This document shows positions 42,096-51,438 of a stretch of DNA of 64,000 nucleotides, piece after piece (position 1 is the stretch's first letter; every line of letters begins with the position of its first letter). This DNA is from Cognatiyoonia koreensis (lineage in GTDB: Bacteria > Pseudomonadota > Alphaproteobacteria > Rhodobacterales > Rhodobacteraceae). Below the pieces are notes generated by a model. The model made no database searches, was not told the DNA's origin, and worked only from the letters and a program-made list of their open reading frames with translations. The stretch lies in the NCBI RefSeq assembly GCF_900109295.1, contig NZ_FOIZ01000001.1:2232001-2296000 (forward strand). The letters are read 5' to 3'. Made by a program: the position numbers and the translations under genes.

Positions 42096-43127
42096 TCAGG
42101 CTGATGCCCTGAGTACCAAACGAGCGGGAAAGACCACCTCTGTACGAGGCAACGATTCGCTATCCTCTTGGATCAACTTGAAAAGCGTCTCGACGCTGCG
42201 GTTTGCCACTGCAAGATAGTCGTGTGCAACAGTTGTCAATGAAGGTCCTGTGAATCGGGAAAACGGATGATCGTCATGAGATGCAACCCGCATGTCGCAT
42301 TCCGATCCGCGCCCCACGCGCACCCCCTGCTCAAATGCCGCCGCAAGAAAACCGATTGCAAGACGATCGTTACTGCACAGGATCGTGTTGGACTTCATTT
42401 CACCGCTTGTCAGCAAGCGCATTGCGCCGTCATATCCGATCTCTTCGAACGCCCAACCGTCGCCTTCGACTTGCACAATCTGTGGCTCCAGTTTCAACTT
42501 GTCCATCATTTCCAAGTAGGCTTTGCGACGCTTGTTGGCATTCGGGTTTGGCGGATGTCGCATTTCAAAAAAGACCGGTTCAGTACCGGTTCGCGTCAAA
42601 TATTCGACGCTTTGCGAAACAAAACTGTAGTTGTCCGACCCTACGAATGCAGCGCCCAAACCCTCGAGATTACTGTCAAAAAGGACTGTCGGCACGTCGT
42701 TGCAGAACTTTTCAATCGCTGCCTTGTTCGAGATACGACCCAAGGGGGCCAACAGAACACCCGCCGGTTTCTGCGAACGCAAACTGTCAAGCACTTCCAC
42801 CTCAAATTCAGGCGACCCATGCGAGGAATACAGGGATGGCCAGAACCCTGCATCAATGCAGCGACGTTCAATGTTTCGGGCAATTTCACCGAAGAAAGGG
42901 TCAGCCAGATAGGGCACAACAACCCCAATCGTCTTGGTCAACTTCCGGTTCTGATTGATGGCAAAGATGTTCGGGCGGTAATCGTATTTCTTGAGCGCCG
43001 CCTCGATCCGTTCACGGGTTGTGGCACGCACGCTTTCGGGGTCATGAAAATACTTCGATACCGTCGGCCGCGAGATGCGGCTGACCTCCGCAAATTCCTC
43101 CATGTTCTTGATGTGCCGACGACCCAT
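42096..43127 (-). CDS. LacI-family regulator of the polyol operon
   Basis: A 343-residue repressor. The N-terminal helix-turn-helix is FAEVSRISRPTVSKYFHDPESV, followed by the hinge ALKKYDYRPN. The core is a periplasmic-binding-protein-like domain starting TIGVVVPYLADPFFGEIARNIE, with ILCSNDRLAIGFLAAAFEQGVRVG near the inducer site. It sits upstream of and in line with smoE, separated by the paired operators, so it very likely controls smoEFGK-smoS-mtlK and itself, with a polyol as inducer (inference). Confidence 0.9.
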   Translation of the reverse strand: MGRRHIKNMEEFAEVSRISRPTVSKYFHDPESVRATTRERIEAALKKYDYRPNIFAINQNRKLTKTIGVVVPYLADPFFGEIARNIERRCIDAGFWPSLYSSHGSPEFEVEVLDSLRSQKPAGVLLAPLGRISNKAAIEKFCNDVPTVLFDSNLEGLGAAFVGSDNYSFVSQSVEYLTRTGTEPVFFEMRHPPNPNANKRRKAYLEMMDKLKLEPQIVQVEGDGWAFEEIGYDGAMRLLTSGEMKSNTILCSNDRLAIGFLAAAFEQGVRVGRGSECDMRVASHDDHPFSRFTGPSLTTVAHDYLAVANRSVETLFKLIQEDSESLPRTEVVFPARLVLRASA

Positions 43128-43195
43128 ATCTTCAACCCCGTATTTCGTGTCGCGGGCGCATAAGTTGCATGTTGTAAATATTTATTTTCCGAAAC

Positions 43196-43209
43196 TTTAC
43201 GCGCGACAT
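43196..43209 (-). promoter_or_regulatory. Possible autoregulatory operator of the LacI-type gene
   Basis: TTTACGCGCGACAT shares TTTACGCGCG with the right-hand smo operator and lies about 70 bp upstream of the regulator's start. The right half is degenerate. The rest of the 300-bp gap (43128-43427) is AT-rich and shows no gene that I trust. Confidence 0.4.
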
Positions 43210-43427
43210 GAAATTTCTAAGGCGAAGAATCATAAGCGGTCAACAATTTTTCGCAACTTTACTTCTGGAAAGGAATCCCGCTCGAGAGAAATGCAATTGC
43301 GCGCCCAAAGATGAACCCTTTGAAAAGAAATGAGAAACGTTCAATCATTTCGGTCGGCAACAGACCTATGACTAAGACGCCACTTTCGAATAGCGGAAGC
43401 GCGCCTCTCGGCACAAATGCCGCTGTG

Positions 43428-45722
43428 CTATTCCTTTGCGACGCAGTCAGCGAAGTACTGCATCTGCCCGCTCTCATCTACTTCTTGAACAAGGCCGTGT
43501 ATGTCGGTCTCGAAGCCAGGACATTCCTGCGCGAAGGTGCGGTTGAATTTCAAGTATTCCACGATCTTCTTGTTGAAGACCTCTCCTGGGATCAAAAGCG
43601 GAATGCCAGGTGGATACGGCGTTACAAGACTGGTGGTGATCCGCCCTTCCAGATCGTCAATTGGCACTCTTTGCGTTGTCCGCGCAGCGATGCTGGAAAA
43701 TGCATCCGTCGGCTTCATCGCAGGCGTCAGATCGCTGAGATACATATCAGTCGACAGGATCGCCACATCATATTTGGCGTACATCTCATGAACGTGCTGA
43801 CATAGGTCGCGCAAACCCATTTGCTCATAGCGCGGCTGCTTGGCGCAGAATTCCGGCATCGAGCGCCACATCGGTTGATTTTTGTCGTAATCATCCTTGA
43901 ACTGCTGCAATTCGGTCAGAAGCGAATTCCAGCGACCTTTTGTGATCCCGATGGTGAACATGACGAAGAAACTGTAGAGCCCTGTTTTTTCCACCACGAC
44001 CCCATGTTCGGCCAGATACTTGGTCACGATGGACGCCGGAATGCCGCTATCCTCGAAACGCCCGTCAAGGTTCAGTCCCGGCGTGATGATCGTGGCTTTG
44101 ATCGGGTCCAACATATTGAAGCCGCGCGCCATGTCGCCAAAGCCGTGCCAAGAGTCTTCTCCGTCAGACCGTTGAACTCCTTCCGCGTCTGTCCGCTTCA
44201 GCACCCAGTTTTCCGGGCTCTCGACCCCGTCTTCATCAAGTTCGTCCGGGCCCCAGACCTGAAACCACCAGTCTTCGGCACCATACTCGTCATCGACCTT
44301 GCGCATTGCACGGCGGAAATCGAATGACTCCAGCAAGCTCTCCTCAACCAGGGCTCGCCCGCCCGGAGGTTCCATCATCGCCGCTGCTACATCACAACTT
44401 GCGATGATGCTGTATTGCGGGCTGGTGGAGGTGTGCATCAGGTAGGCTTCGTTGAACAGATGTCGGTCCAGTTTGGTGTCCTTGCTATCCTGTACAAGTA
44501 CGTGGCTGGCCTGACTGATCCCTGCCAAGAGTTTGTGGATGGACTGGGTGGCATAGGTCACAGAATGGGTCGGACGCTCGCGCTTGCGGCCCATGGAGTG
44601 AAAGTTGCCATAAAAAGGGTGAAAGGCGGCGTGTGGCAGCCATGCTTCGTCAAAGTGCAGATTGTCGACATACCCGTCCAACATATCCTTGATGGTTTCT
44701 GTGTTATATAGCACCCCGTCATAGGTGGATTGGGTCAGCGTAATGATCCGCGGCTTGACTGCATCTGCATCAACATGGGCCAGTAGCGGGTTCGCGCGAA
44801 TTTTTGCTCTGATCGACTCAATCTCGAATTCGGACTTATGGATCGGCCCGATGATCCCATAGTGATTTCGTGTCGGCTTCAGGAAGACTGGGATCGCGCC
44901 TGTCATGATGATGCTGTGCAGAATCGACTTGTGGCAGTTGCGATCTACAACGACCACATCGCCTGGTGCGACCGTGTGGTGCCAAACCATCTTGTTGGAC
45001 GTGCTGGTGCCATTGGTCACAAAAAAGCAGTGATCCGCGTTAAAAATGCGGGCAGCATTGCGTTCGGATGCGCCGATAGCTCCGTTGTGGTCCAGCAATT
45101 GGCCCAGCTCTTCAACCGAATTGCAGACATCGGCACGCAGCATGTTTTCACCGTAGAACTGGTGATACATCTGGCCAATCGGGCTTTTCAGGAAGGCAAC
45201 TCCACCGGAATGCCCAGGACAATGCCAGGAGTACGAACCGTCCTCTGCATAATCTAGAAGCGCCTTGAAGAACGGCGGCTGGATCCCTTCGAGATAAGCC
45301 TTCGCATCATGTATGATGTGACGCGCGACGAACTCTGGCGTGTCTTCGAACATGTGGATGAAGCCATGCAATTCCCGCAGAATATCGTTGGGCAGATGTC
45401 GGCTGGTTTTGGTTTCGCCGTAGATGTAGATCGGCACATCCTCGTTCTTCCACCTGACCTCTTCGATGAAATTCCGCAGGTTTAGAACGGCAGGATCAAG
45501 GTCCGGCCCCGGCGTGAATTCATCATCATCGATAGACAGAACAAAAGCGCTGGCACGCGATTGCTGCTGCGCGAACTGCGACAAGTCACCAAAGCTGGTC
45601 ATGCCCAGCACTTCGAAGCCTTCTCTCTCGATCGCATCGGCAACTGCCCTGATCCCAACTCCGGAAGAGTTATCCGAGCGGAAATCCTCGTCGATGATCA
45701 CGATGGGAAAGCGGAATTTCAT
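43428..45722 (-). CDS. Group III PLP decarboxylase for Orn/Lys/Arg
   Basis: A 764-residue fold-I decarboxylase. ATG 45722 (MKFRFPIVIIDEDF) follows GGAG. The wing domain (about 1-125, response-regulator-like) precedes the PLP domain: SWHCPGHSGGVAFLKSPIG, VCNSVEELGQLLDH, TNGTSTSNKMV, LHFDEAWLPHA and the Schiff-base Lys in YATQSIHKLLAG (about 395). A C-terminal domain follows with VTPYPPGIPLLIPGE. Product: putrescine, cadaverine or agmatine. Which substrate is used cannot be settled by eye. No matching antiporter is adjacent, so a biosynthetic role is more likely than acid resistance (inference). Confidence 0.9.
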   Translation of the reverse strand: MKFRFPIVIIDEDFRSDNSSGVGIRAVADAIEREGFEVLGMTSFGDLSQFAQQQSRASAFVLSIDDDEFTPGPDLDPAVLNLRNFIEEVRWKNEDVPIYIYGETKTSRHLPNDILRELHGFIHMFEDTPEFVARHIIHDAKAYLEGIQPPFFKALLDYAEDGSYSWHCPGHSGGVAFLKSPIGQMYHQFYGENMLRADVCNSVEELGQLLDHNGAIGASERNAARIFNADHCFFVTNGTSTSNKMVWHHTVAPGDVVVVDRNCHKSILHSIIMTGAIPVFLKPTRNHYGIIGPIHKSEFEIESIRAKIRANPLLAHVDADAVKPRIITLTQSTYDGVLYNTETIKDMLDGYVDNLHFDEAWLPHAAFHPFYGNFHSMGRKRERPTHSVTYATQSIHKLLAGISQASHVLVQDSKDTKLDRHLFNEAYLMHTSTSPQYSIIASCDVAAAMMEPPGGRALVEESLLESFDFRRAMRKVDDEYGAEDWWFQVWGPDELDEDGVESPENWVLKRTDAEGVQRSDGEDSWHGFGDMARGFNMLDPIKATIITPGLNLDGRFEDSGIPASIVTKYLAEHGVVVEKTGLYSFFVMFTIGITKGRWNSLLTELQQFKDDYDKNQPMWRSMPEFCAKQPRYEQMGLRDLCQHVHEMYAKYDVAILSTDMYLSDLTPAMKPTDAFSSIAARTTQRVPIDDLEGRITTSLVTPYPPGIPLLIPGEVFNKKIVEYLKFNRTFAQECPGFETDIHGLVQEVDESGQMQYFADCVAKE

Positions 45723-46088
45723 GGAATTCTCCAGTGTGTGCACAACTAGCTGTACGTTTAGTTAGGGCGTCTGGTCGGCACGAACACACGCTGAAATTCG
45801 ACTCGGATTCTGCTAGTGAACTTCGCTCCAAGCCATCCCAATATGCGCAGCCCCGCCCGCACCAAGCAAGCGCCAAATCGCAGCAATCCCTGAGCGACAA
45901 TCATTGCATTTTCGCAGCATTCATCCACGCTGCGCTTACACCTTCGCACTATGTCTCTTGCCCTCATACATGTGCGGAATTTTGCAAGCGACGCAAAAAG
46001 ATGAGCCGTCAACGGTGCGTCCGTCGAGCTATACACCTTGCAAAGAACTGTGACAGAACCGATCAAGTATCTTGAAATAGGACATGGC
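45723..46088. other. Non-coding stretch upstream of the decarboxylase gene
   Basis: About 365 bp that must contain the decarboxylase promoter/leader (minus strand). A 102-codon minus-strand frame (45758-46066) is open but has no recognisable domain or good ribosome site. No clear riboswitch or promoter is identified. Confidence 0.45.
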
Positions 46089-46282
46089 CTAAAGCTGTTC
46101 GACCAGCATACCCGTGGGCTGGACGTAATCCATCACGGATAAATCTTCCTGCGTCATGAAAAGACGATCCTTGCGCATGTCACCAACGCCGAAGCCGACC
46201 TTGGTTCCGCTGCAACCAATGTCTGAAGCTAGCGGAACACTGGAGTGACGTCGCTGACGGCGGAATAGGTGTTGTCCGACAT
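46089..46282 (-). pseudogene. Possible frameshifted small gene downstream of frcA
   Basis: On the minus strand ATG 46282 encodes 17 residues (MSDNTYSAVSDVTPVFR) before TAG at 46229-46231. Shifting frame at this point opens a further 46 codons (SDIGCSGTKVGFGVGDMRKD, then MTQEDLSVMDYVQPTGMLVEQL) to TAG 46089-46091. Together they would make a protein of about 63 residues, so one small indel could explain the break. The family is unknown to me. It lies 34 bp after frcA in the same direction. Confidence 0.35.
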
Positions 46283-46316
46283 CCTGTCGCGCTTCCCGGC
46301 CGGCTTGGCCAGCTGT

Positions 46317-47096
46317 CTATGCAGGAACAGCTGTTTTTTGTGGCTCTTTTGCCCCCGTCATGAATGCAACCGCGTCGGACATTGTGTAGTCTTTGGGATC
46401 AATGACGCAAAGCCTGCGCCCAAGCCGATGCACATGAATGCGATCCGCAACTTCGAAGACGTGCGGCATGTTGTGGCTGATCAGGATAATCGGGATACCA
46501 CGAGAACGAACATCAAGGATCAATTCCAGCACTTTCCGCGATTCTTTGACCCCCAACGCAGCCGTCGGTTCATCAAGGATGATAACCTTCGATCCAAAAG
46601 CCGCAGCCCGCGCAACCGCAACGCCTTGGCGTTGACCACCCGACAGTGTTTCGACCGCCTGATTGATGTTCTGGATTGTCATCAAACCAAGATCGTTCAG
46701 TTTTTCACGCGCGGCCCGTTCCATCGCCTGCTTGTCAAGCTGCCGAAGGTACTTACCCCGCCACCCCGATTTGCGCAGTTCGCGACCCATGAACATATTG
46801 TCCGCAATGGACAACGCAGGACTTACGGCAAGCGTCTGGTAGACAGTTTCAATGCCGGCATGACGTGCGTCGTTGGGCGAGGCGAACTGTACTCGCTTGC
46901 CTTCAAGCTCGACCTCCCCATGATCTGGCTCGACCGCACCGGACAGCGCTTTGATCAACGTTGATTTTCCGGCACCATTGTCACCGATCACGGCGAGAAT
47001 CTCACCAGGATAGAGTTCGAAGTCGCAGTTATCGAGCGCGACAACCTTGCCATAGCGCTTGGTGAGGTTGCGGCCTCTGAGAATGGGCTCCATCAT
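46317..47096 (-). CDS. frcA: Sugar ABC transporter ATP-binding protein, FrcA-like
   Basis: A 259-residue single-domain ATPase of the CUT2 class: Walker [18 protein letters not shown] (about 37-53), signature TLSGGQRQGVAVARAAAFG, Walker B VIILDEPTAALG, switch LISHNMPHVFE. One ABC domain, instead of the duplicated RbsA form, matches FrcA of Sinorhizobium fructose uptake. ATGA overlap with frcC. Confidence 0.87.
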   Translation of the reverse strand: MMEPILRGRNLTKRYGKVVALDNCDFELYPGEILAVIGDNGAGKSTLIKALSGAVEPDHGEVELEGKRVQFASPNDARHAGIETVYQTLAVSPALSIADNMFMGRELRKSGWRGKYLRQLDKQAMERAAREKLNDLGLMTIQNINQAVETLSGGQRQGVAVARAAAFGSKVIILDEPTAALGVKESRKVLELILDVRSRGIPIILISHNMPHVFEVADRIHVHRLGRRLCVIDPKDYTMSDAVAFMTGAKEPQKTAVPA

Positions 47097-48247
47097 GCTG
47101 CTACCTTTCTAATCCATTGGTCGATGCCGACTGCAAGAATGATGAGCGTGCCGATCAGCATGAAAGTCCATTGCGGATTGACACGTGCCATCCCAAGACC
47201 AAGCATGAAGACACCGACGATCAACGCGCCAAAGAAGGCCCCCCAGATCGAACCCCGCCCACCAAAGAGCGAAATTCCTCCGATCACCACGGCCGTGATA
47301 GATTCGATATTTCCCTCGAGTCCGGTCGAAGCACTGGGCGATACGGATGCAAAGCGCCCGATCAGAGACCAGCCAGCAATTGCTGAAATAAGTCCAGCGA
47401 GCATGTACACCGACATCAGTGTCCGCTTGACGTTCACACCTGCCAGTTCGGCGGCTTCGGGGTCATCACCCACAGCATAGACATGGCGACCCCAGGCTGT
47501 AGAGCGCAGCATGTAAGCCAGCAGGAAAGTCAATCCGATTAGCGCCAGCACGCCGTAGGTAATCTTTGTCTGCCAGATAAGGTCTAGCAGGAACTGATCA
47601 GTATCGTTGGGGCGAATGCGCTCGTAGGTAACACCTTGTAGGCGCTCGATCCAATTGACGAACTGTTCATTTGGCTTCAGGCCGAGCCACTGCAAGATTG
47701 GCGCTTCCTCGCGGATTGTGCGCGCGCGAATTGTTTCATTCTTTGAGTAGATGTAGTTGGCCGCCAATACGATTTGCCACACGCCAAGTGTCGCGATAAA
47801 TGGCGGGATCTTGATCCGCGTCACAAGCCAACCAGACAACGCGCCAATCGCTGCGCCAGCTGCGAGGCCGCACCCGACTGCAATGGCCGGCGGCAATCCG
47901 TAGCGGAACGTGAACTGCCCCATGATGACAGAGCAGAAGACCGCAATTGCGCCGACTGACAAATCAATACCTGCCGTGAGGATCACGAGCGTTTGCGCCA
48001 ATGCTAGGATGCCCACCACCTGAATTTGCTGAAACACCAGCGTCATTTGCGGCAGGAAACGCGGACCCAGCCAACCGGTAAAGATCAGGATCGCGCAAAC
48101 CAGCACAACGAGCGGAACCAGTGAAGGTGTTTTGTGCAACGCACTTTGACTGCGCATAAGGAAAGATTTGTCGCCGACGTCAAAGGCAACAACCGTCTGG
48201 GACGCCCCTTCCAATCCTTTTTCGTAATTGTCTGACTTCTCTGACAT
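47093..48247 (-). CDS. frcC: Sugar ABC transporter permease, FrcC-like
   Basis: A 384-residue CUT2 permease from ATG 48247 after GGGGGG. An unusually long hydrophilic N-terminus (about 45 residues) precedes about ten helices with QTLVILTAGIDLSVGAI, the hallmark G-I-D-L-S-V-G loop, and AVGDDPEAAELAGVNVKRTLMSVYMLAG. A 60-residue periplasmic/cytoplasmic insert (KNETIRARTIREEAPILQ onwards) is as in FrcC relatives. Confidence 0.88.
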   Translation of the reverse strand: MSEKSDNYEKGLEGASQTVVAFDVGDKSFLMRSQSALHKTPSLVPLVVLVCAILIFTGWLGPRFLPQMTLVFQQIQVVGILALAQTLVILTAGIDLSVGAIAVFCSVIMGQFTFRYGLPPAIAVGCGLAAGAAIGALSGWLVTRIKIPPFIATLGVWQIVLAANYIYSKNETIRARTIREEAPILQWLGLKPNEQFVNWIERLQGVTYERIRPNDTDQFLLDLIWQTKITYGVLALIGLTFLLAYMLRSTAWGRHVYAVGDDPEAAELAGVNVKRTLMSVYMLAGLISAIAGWSLIGRFASVSPSASTGLEGNIESITAVVIGGISLFGGRGSIWGAFFGALIVGVFMLGLGMARVNPQWTFMLIGTLIILAVGIDQWIRKVAA

Positions 48248-48344
48248 CGATCCCCCCAATCAAGCGCGTTCAAGCGCATTTGCTGGAAGGGCGGATCGGA
48301 ATCCGCCCTCCACATCTCAGTTTTAGCCGTTTGGCCTATCTTTA

Positions 48345-49364
48345 TCAGCCCCAGCAGAGATCGGTGCCTTCTTCGACAGAGATGCTGTCCACACCGTCGA
48401 CAGGGGCGTCAGTAACAAGTGCAACGCCTGTGTCAAAGAAGTCCTTACCCGGAGTATTCTCCGGCAACGTTCCGTCCTTGGCAAATGCCGCAATCGCTTC
48501 GATACCAAGCGATGCCATGAGCAGAGGATACTGCTGGGATGTCGCGCCGATTACGCCATCAGCGACATCAGCTACACCGGGACAACCGCCGTCGACTGAT
48601 ACGATCAGCACCTCGTCCTGGCGGCCTGCTGCAACCAGCGCCTCATACGCGCCGGCAGCTGCCGGTTCGTTGATCGTGTAGACGACATTGATTTCTGGGT
48701 CTGCAGCAAGGCAAGTTTCCATTGCGGTCCGACCACCCTCTTCATTACCGGCAGTCACTTCGTTGCAGATGATGCGTGCATCGTCTTCGTCGCCCCACAT
48801 GGACGGATCACCAAGATCGATACCGAAACCTTGCAAAAAGCCCTGATCGCGCAGTACGCCAACAGTCGGCTGACTGATGGCCAGATCGAGCATGGCAATC
48901 TTTGCGTTTGCAGCGTCGTCACCAAGTGCGCCCGCTGCCCATTTGCCGATCAGTTCACCGGCAAGAAAGTTGTCAGTGGCGAAGGTGGCATCTGCTGCGT
49001 CGATTGGATCAAGCGGCGTATCAAGCGCGATCACAAGGATTCCCGCGTCCCGCGCATCGCGAACAGGTTCAGCAATTGCAGCTGTGTCCGAAGCCGTAAT
49101 CAGGATGCCCGACGCGCCATTTGCGATACAGGCCTCAATTGCGGCAACCTGTGCCTCGTGATCGCCATCCACCTGACCGGCATAGGATGCGAGCGTAATG
49201 CCCAGCTCTGCCGCGGCGGCCTCGGCGCCTTCGCGCATTTTGACGAAGAACGGGTTCGTATCTGTCTTCGTGATAAGGCACGCGGACGTCCCATGACCAT
49301 CGGCCATAGCGGCACCTGCAGATGTAATTGCGGCAACGGCAGTGCCAATCATTAGCTTTTTCAT
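48345..49364 (-). CDS. frcB: Sugar ABC transporter substrate-binding protein, FrcB-like
   Basis: A 339-residue periplasmic receptor of the ribose/fructose (PBP type I) class. ATG 49364 follows GGAGGACAAT. Signal peptide residues 1-21. [62 protein letters not shown] ([15 protein letters not shown]) and [17 protein letters not shown] are typical, with Asp/Asn/Arg ligand positions for a furanose sugar. First gene of frcBCA. The next gene upstream is the divergent ROK regulator. Confidence 0.9.
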   Translation of the reverse strand: MKKLMIGTAVAAITSAGAAMADGHGTSACLITKTDTNPFFVKMREGAEAAAAELGITLASYAGQVDGDHEAQVAAIEACIANGASGILITASDTAAIAEPVRDARDAGILVIALDTPLDPIDAADATFATDNFLAGELIGKWAAGALGDDAANAKIAMLDLAISQPTVGVLRDQGFLQGFGIDLGDPSMWGDEDDARIICNEVTAGNEEGGRTAMETCLAADPEINVVYTINEPAAAGAYEALVAAGRQDEVLIVSVDGGCPGVADVADGVIGATSQQYPLLMASLGIEAIAAFAKDGTLPENTPGKDFFDTGVALVTDAPVDGVDSISVEEGTDLCWG

Positions 49365-49463
49365 ATTGTCCTCCCAGACGAATTTTTTTGCAGAGCGTCC
49401 ACTCCGCTTAAGACGGCGATTTCCGCCACGTGGCGCAAAAAGGCACGATTCGAGCGCGGCTGT

Positions 49464-49497
49464 CAATTAATTAATTAACTTTCTTTATTAATCGAAA
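49464..49497. promoter_or_regulatory. AT-rich palindromic region between frcB and the ROK regulator
   Basis: The core AATTAATTAATTAA (about 49465-49478) is self-complementary and is followed by TTTATTAATCGAAAA. In a GC-rich genome an AT palindrome midway between a divergent regulator and its likely target is a good candidate operator for a NagC/FrcR-like protein. Both promoters would lie here. Confidence 0.5.
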
Positions 49498-49533
49498 ACG
49501 CCTATGAATGGGCGCGGAGGAGACCTATAGAAA

Positions 49534-50712
49534 GTGCGCATGGATGACGGGATAGTCAGATCGATAAGCACGGGGCTAAGCCAACGGGGAGTTCGTGATC
49601 ACAATGAGCGGCTGCTCCTTTCGCTGATTCAGCGCAACGGCGGCGTCCCCGCAAGTGATCTGGCAAAATGGGCAGGTCTGTCGCCGCCGACAGTCTCAAG
49701 CATCCTGCGCCGTCTCGAAGCTGACGGCCTTGTCATGCGCGGTGACCCTGTGCGTGGAAAGGTGGGCAAACCCTCTACTCCTATGATGCTCTCCCCCGAA
49801 GGAACATTCTCGTTCGGGCTAAAGATCGGGCGACGGTCCACTGAACTTGTGCTTATCGATTTCAGCGGGAACGTGCGCGACGAACGCCACATGACCTATC
49901 TGCGCCCGCTTCCGGACGAAATCCTCGCGTTTGTCGATATTTCTATCAATTCGATCACGAACGAACTCTCCACTCATGAAGCAGAGCGGATCTGCGGCTT
50001 GGGCGTCGCGGCAGCCTTCGAAATCTGGAACTGGCCAGACCGGCAGGATGATGCGCGGACCGAATTCAGCGAATGGCGTTCCGTGGATCTGCGCCACGAA
50101 CTCTATATGCGAACCAGCCTGTCCGTGTCCTTACTTAACGATGCCACTGCGGCATGTCAGGCAGAACACACGTACGGCCGAGGCAAAGAATTCCGCGATT
50201 ACGCCTATTTCTTCATTGGTGCCTATATCGGTGGCGGGGTCGTACTGGACAATGCGGTCTACGAGGGGCGTCAGGGCAATGCCGGTGCATTGGGTTCACT
50301 GCGCAGTATCGGCCCGAATGGCGAAAGCATGCAGCTTGTCGACATGGCATCCATTCGCCAACTGGAAATGCGGCTGAATGAGGTCGACTTAAACCCACGA
50401 CTCCTTTGGGCCGATCCGGACAGCTGGACCACATTTTCAAGGTACGTCGATCCGTGGATCGGTCAAACTGCGCAAGAACTGTCGAAGGCCGCGCTCTCTG
50501 TTTGTTCGGTTATCGACTTTGAGGCGATACTGATTGATGGTGCCTTTCCACGGTTCATCCGGGATGAATTGGTTGATCGGGTGCGGCGCTACGTCAACAC
50601 ACAAGATACACGCGGCCTTATCAGGCCGCGGATCGAAGCCGGCAGTATCGGCCGAAAGGCACGCGCCATCGGTGCCGCTACGCGGCCGATCGACAGTCAA
50701 TTCATGCTATAG
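49534..50712 (+). CDS. ROK-family transcriptional regulator (FrcR-like)
   Basis: A 392-residue regulator with an N-terminal winged helix (LLSLIQRNGGVPASDLAKWAGLSPPTVSSILRRLEADGLV, about 28-67) and a C-terminal ROK sugar-kinase-like domain with LNDATAACQAEHTYGRG and FIGAYIGGGVVLDNAVYEGRQGNAGALG. The usual ExGH and CxCGxxGC zinc motifs are not apparent, so kinase activity is unlikely. GTG 49534 follows GGAGGAG; ATG 49540 is an alternative. It is divergent from frcBCA, which it probably represses. Confidence 0.88.
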   Translation: MRMDDGIVRSISTGLSQRGVRDHNERLLLSLIQRNGGVPASDLAKWAGLSPPTVSSILRRLEADGLVMRGDPVRGKVGKPSTPMMLSPEGTFSFGLKIGRRSTELVLIDFSGNVRDERHMTYLRPLPDEILAFVDISINSITNELSTHEAERICGLGVAAAFEIWNWPDRQDDARTEFSEWRSVDLRHELYMRTSLSVSLLNDATAACQAEHTYGRGKEFRDYAYFFIGAYIGGGVVLDNAVYEGRQGNAGALGSLRSIGPNGESMQLVDMASIRQLEMRLNEVDLNPRLLWADPDSWTTFSRYVDPWIGQTAQELSKAALSVCSVIDFEAILIDGAFPRFIRDELVDRVRRYVNTQDTRGLIRPRIEAGSIGRKARAIGAATRPIDSQFML

Positions 50713-50745
50713 TTTGCGCGATTGAATCCATGATTGCTGGCCGAC

Positions 50746-51327
50746 TCATTCCACCTTCATGGCTTCGGTTTCGATCTGGATATCGACGACATCACCCACA
50801 AGACCGTTGTCCACTCCATAGGTCATTCCGAATTCGCTTCTGTTGATTGTCGTGTTCATGGACAGGCCGAGGACGTCCCGCTTATGGCCAAAAGGGTATG
50901 GTGCGGATTTGTTTAACGTCACTTCAAGCGTAACTGGCAAGGAATTGCTAAGGATCGTCAGATCACCTGTCACGGTTCCTGTGGTTGCGCTTGTGGCATT
51001 CCCCCCCGTTGCGGTGAAAGTGATTGCCGGATGTGCGCTGACATCAAGAAAATCGGCCTTACGCAAATGTTCATCGCGCGCATCATTGAAGCTTTCCACG
51101 CTGGCGGCGTCGATGTTCACACTCACAGCACCCAGTTCCTGCGTCGCAGCGTCATACATGAAATTGCCCGACACAGTCGTAAAAAGGCCCAGCGTCTTGG
51201 CATAGCCGATATGATCCACGGTGAAGAACACGGTCGTGTGTGCAGGGTCCAGTTCATAGGTCGCCATTTCTGCAAAGGCGCCAGAACCAATGGCTGTGAT
51301 GAAGGCAGTTGTCGCGACAAAACGCAT
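50746..51327 (-). CDS. YceI family periplasmic lipid-binding-like protein
   Basis: A 193-residue exported protein with a signal peptide 1-19 (FVATTAFITAIGSGAFA). The lipocalin-like YceI domain is complete: YELDPAHTTVFFTVDHIGYAKTLGLFTTVSG, VSVNIDAASVESFNDARDEHLRKADFLDVSAHPAITFT, VTGDLTILSNSLPVTLEVTLNK and ... RSEFGMTYG. Family members bind isoprenoid lipids such as polyprenyl chains. It is convergent with the ROK gene and divergent from the EEP gene that starts the lipid-type cluster. Confidence 0.92.
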   Translation of the reverse strand: MRFVATTAFITAIGSGAFAEMATYELDPAHTTVFFTVDHIGYAKTLGLFTTVSGNFMYDAATQELGAVSVNIDAASVESFNDARDEHLRKADFLDVSAHPAITFTATGGNATSATTGTVTGDLTILSNSLPVTLEVTLNKSAPYPFGHKRDVLGLSMNTTINRSEFGMTYGVDNGLVGDVVDIQIETEAMKVE

Positions 51328-51438
51328 TGGAAAACTCCGTTATCTGTTGGATGAAAGTAATTTCGCTATAGGTATCAGGTGACTGTGTGCCAAGCACTCA
51401 CTGTTGGGTCGGTTCACTGAAACGTGAGAGGGTCGGTT

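Noticed and set aside
42267..43163. 298-codon plus-strand ORF opposite the LacI-type gene
   Set aside because: Antisense of a gene with a clear helix-turn-helix and sugar-binding domain.
43311..43805. Plus-strand ORF overlapping the 3' end of the decarboxylase gene
   Set aside because: Mostly antisense to a well-supported gene; the unique 5' part is too short to judge.
45758..46066. 102-codon minus-strand ORF upstream of the decarboxylase
   Set aside because: Arg/Cys-rich sequence without a Shine-Dalgarno or domain; could not be supported as a gene.
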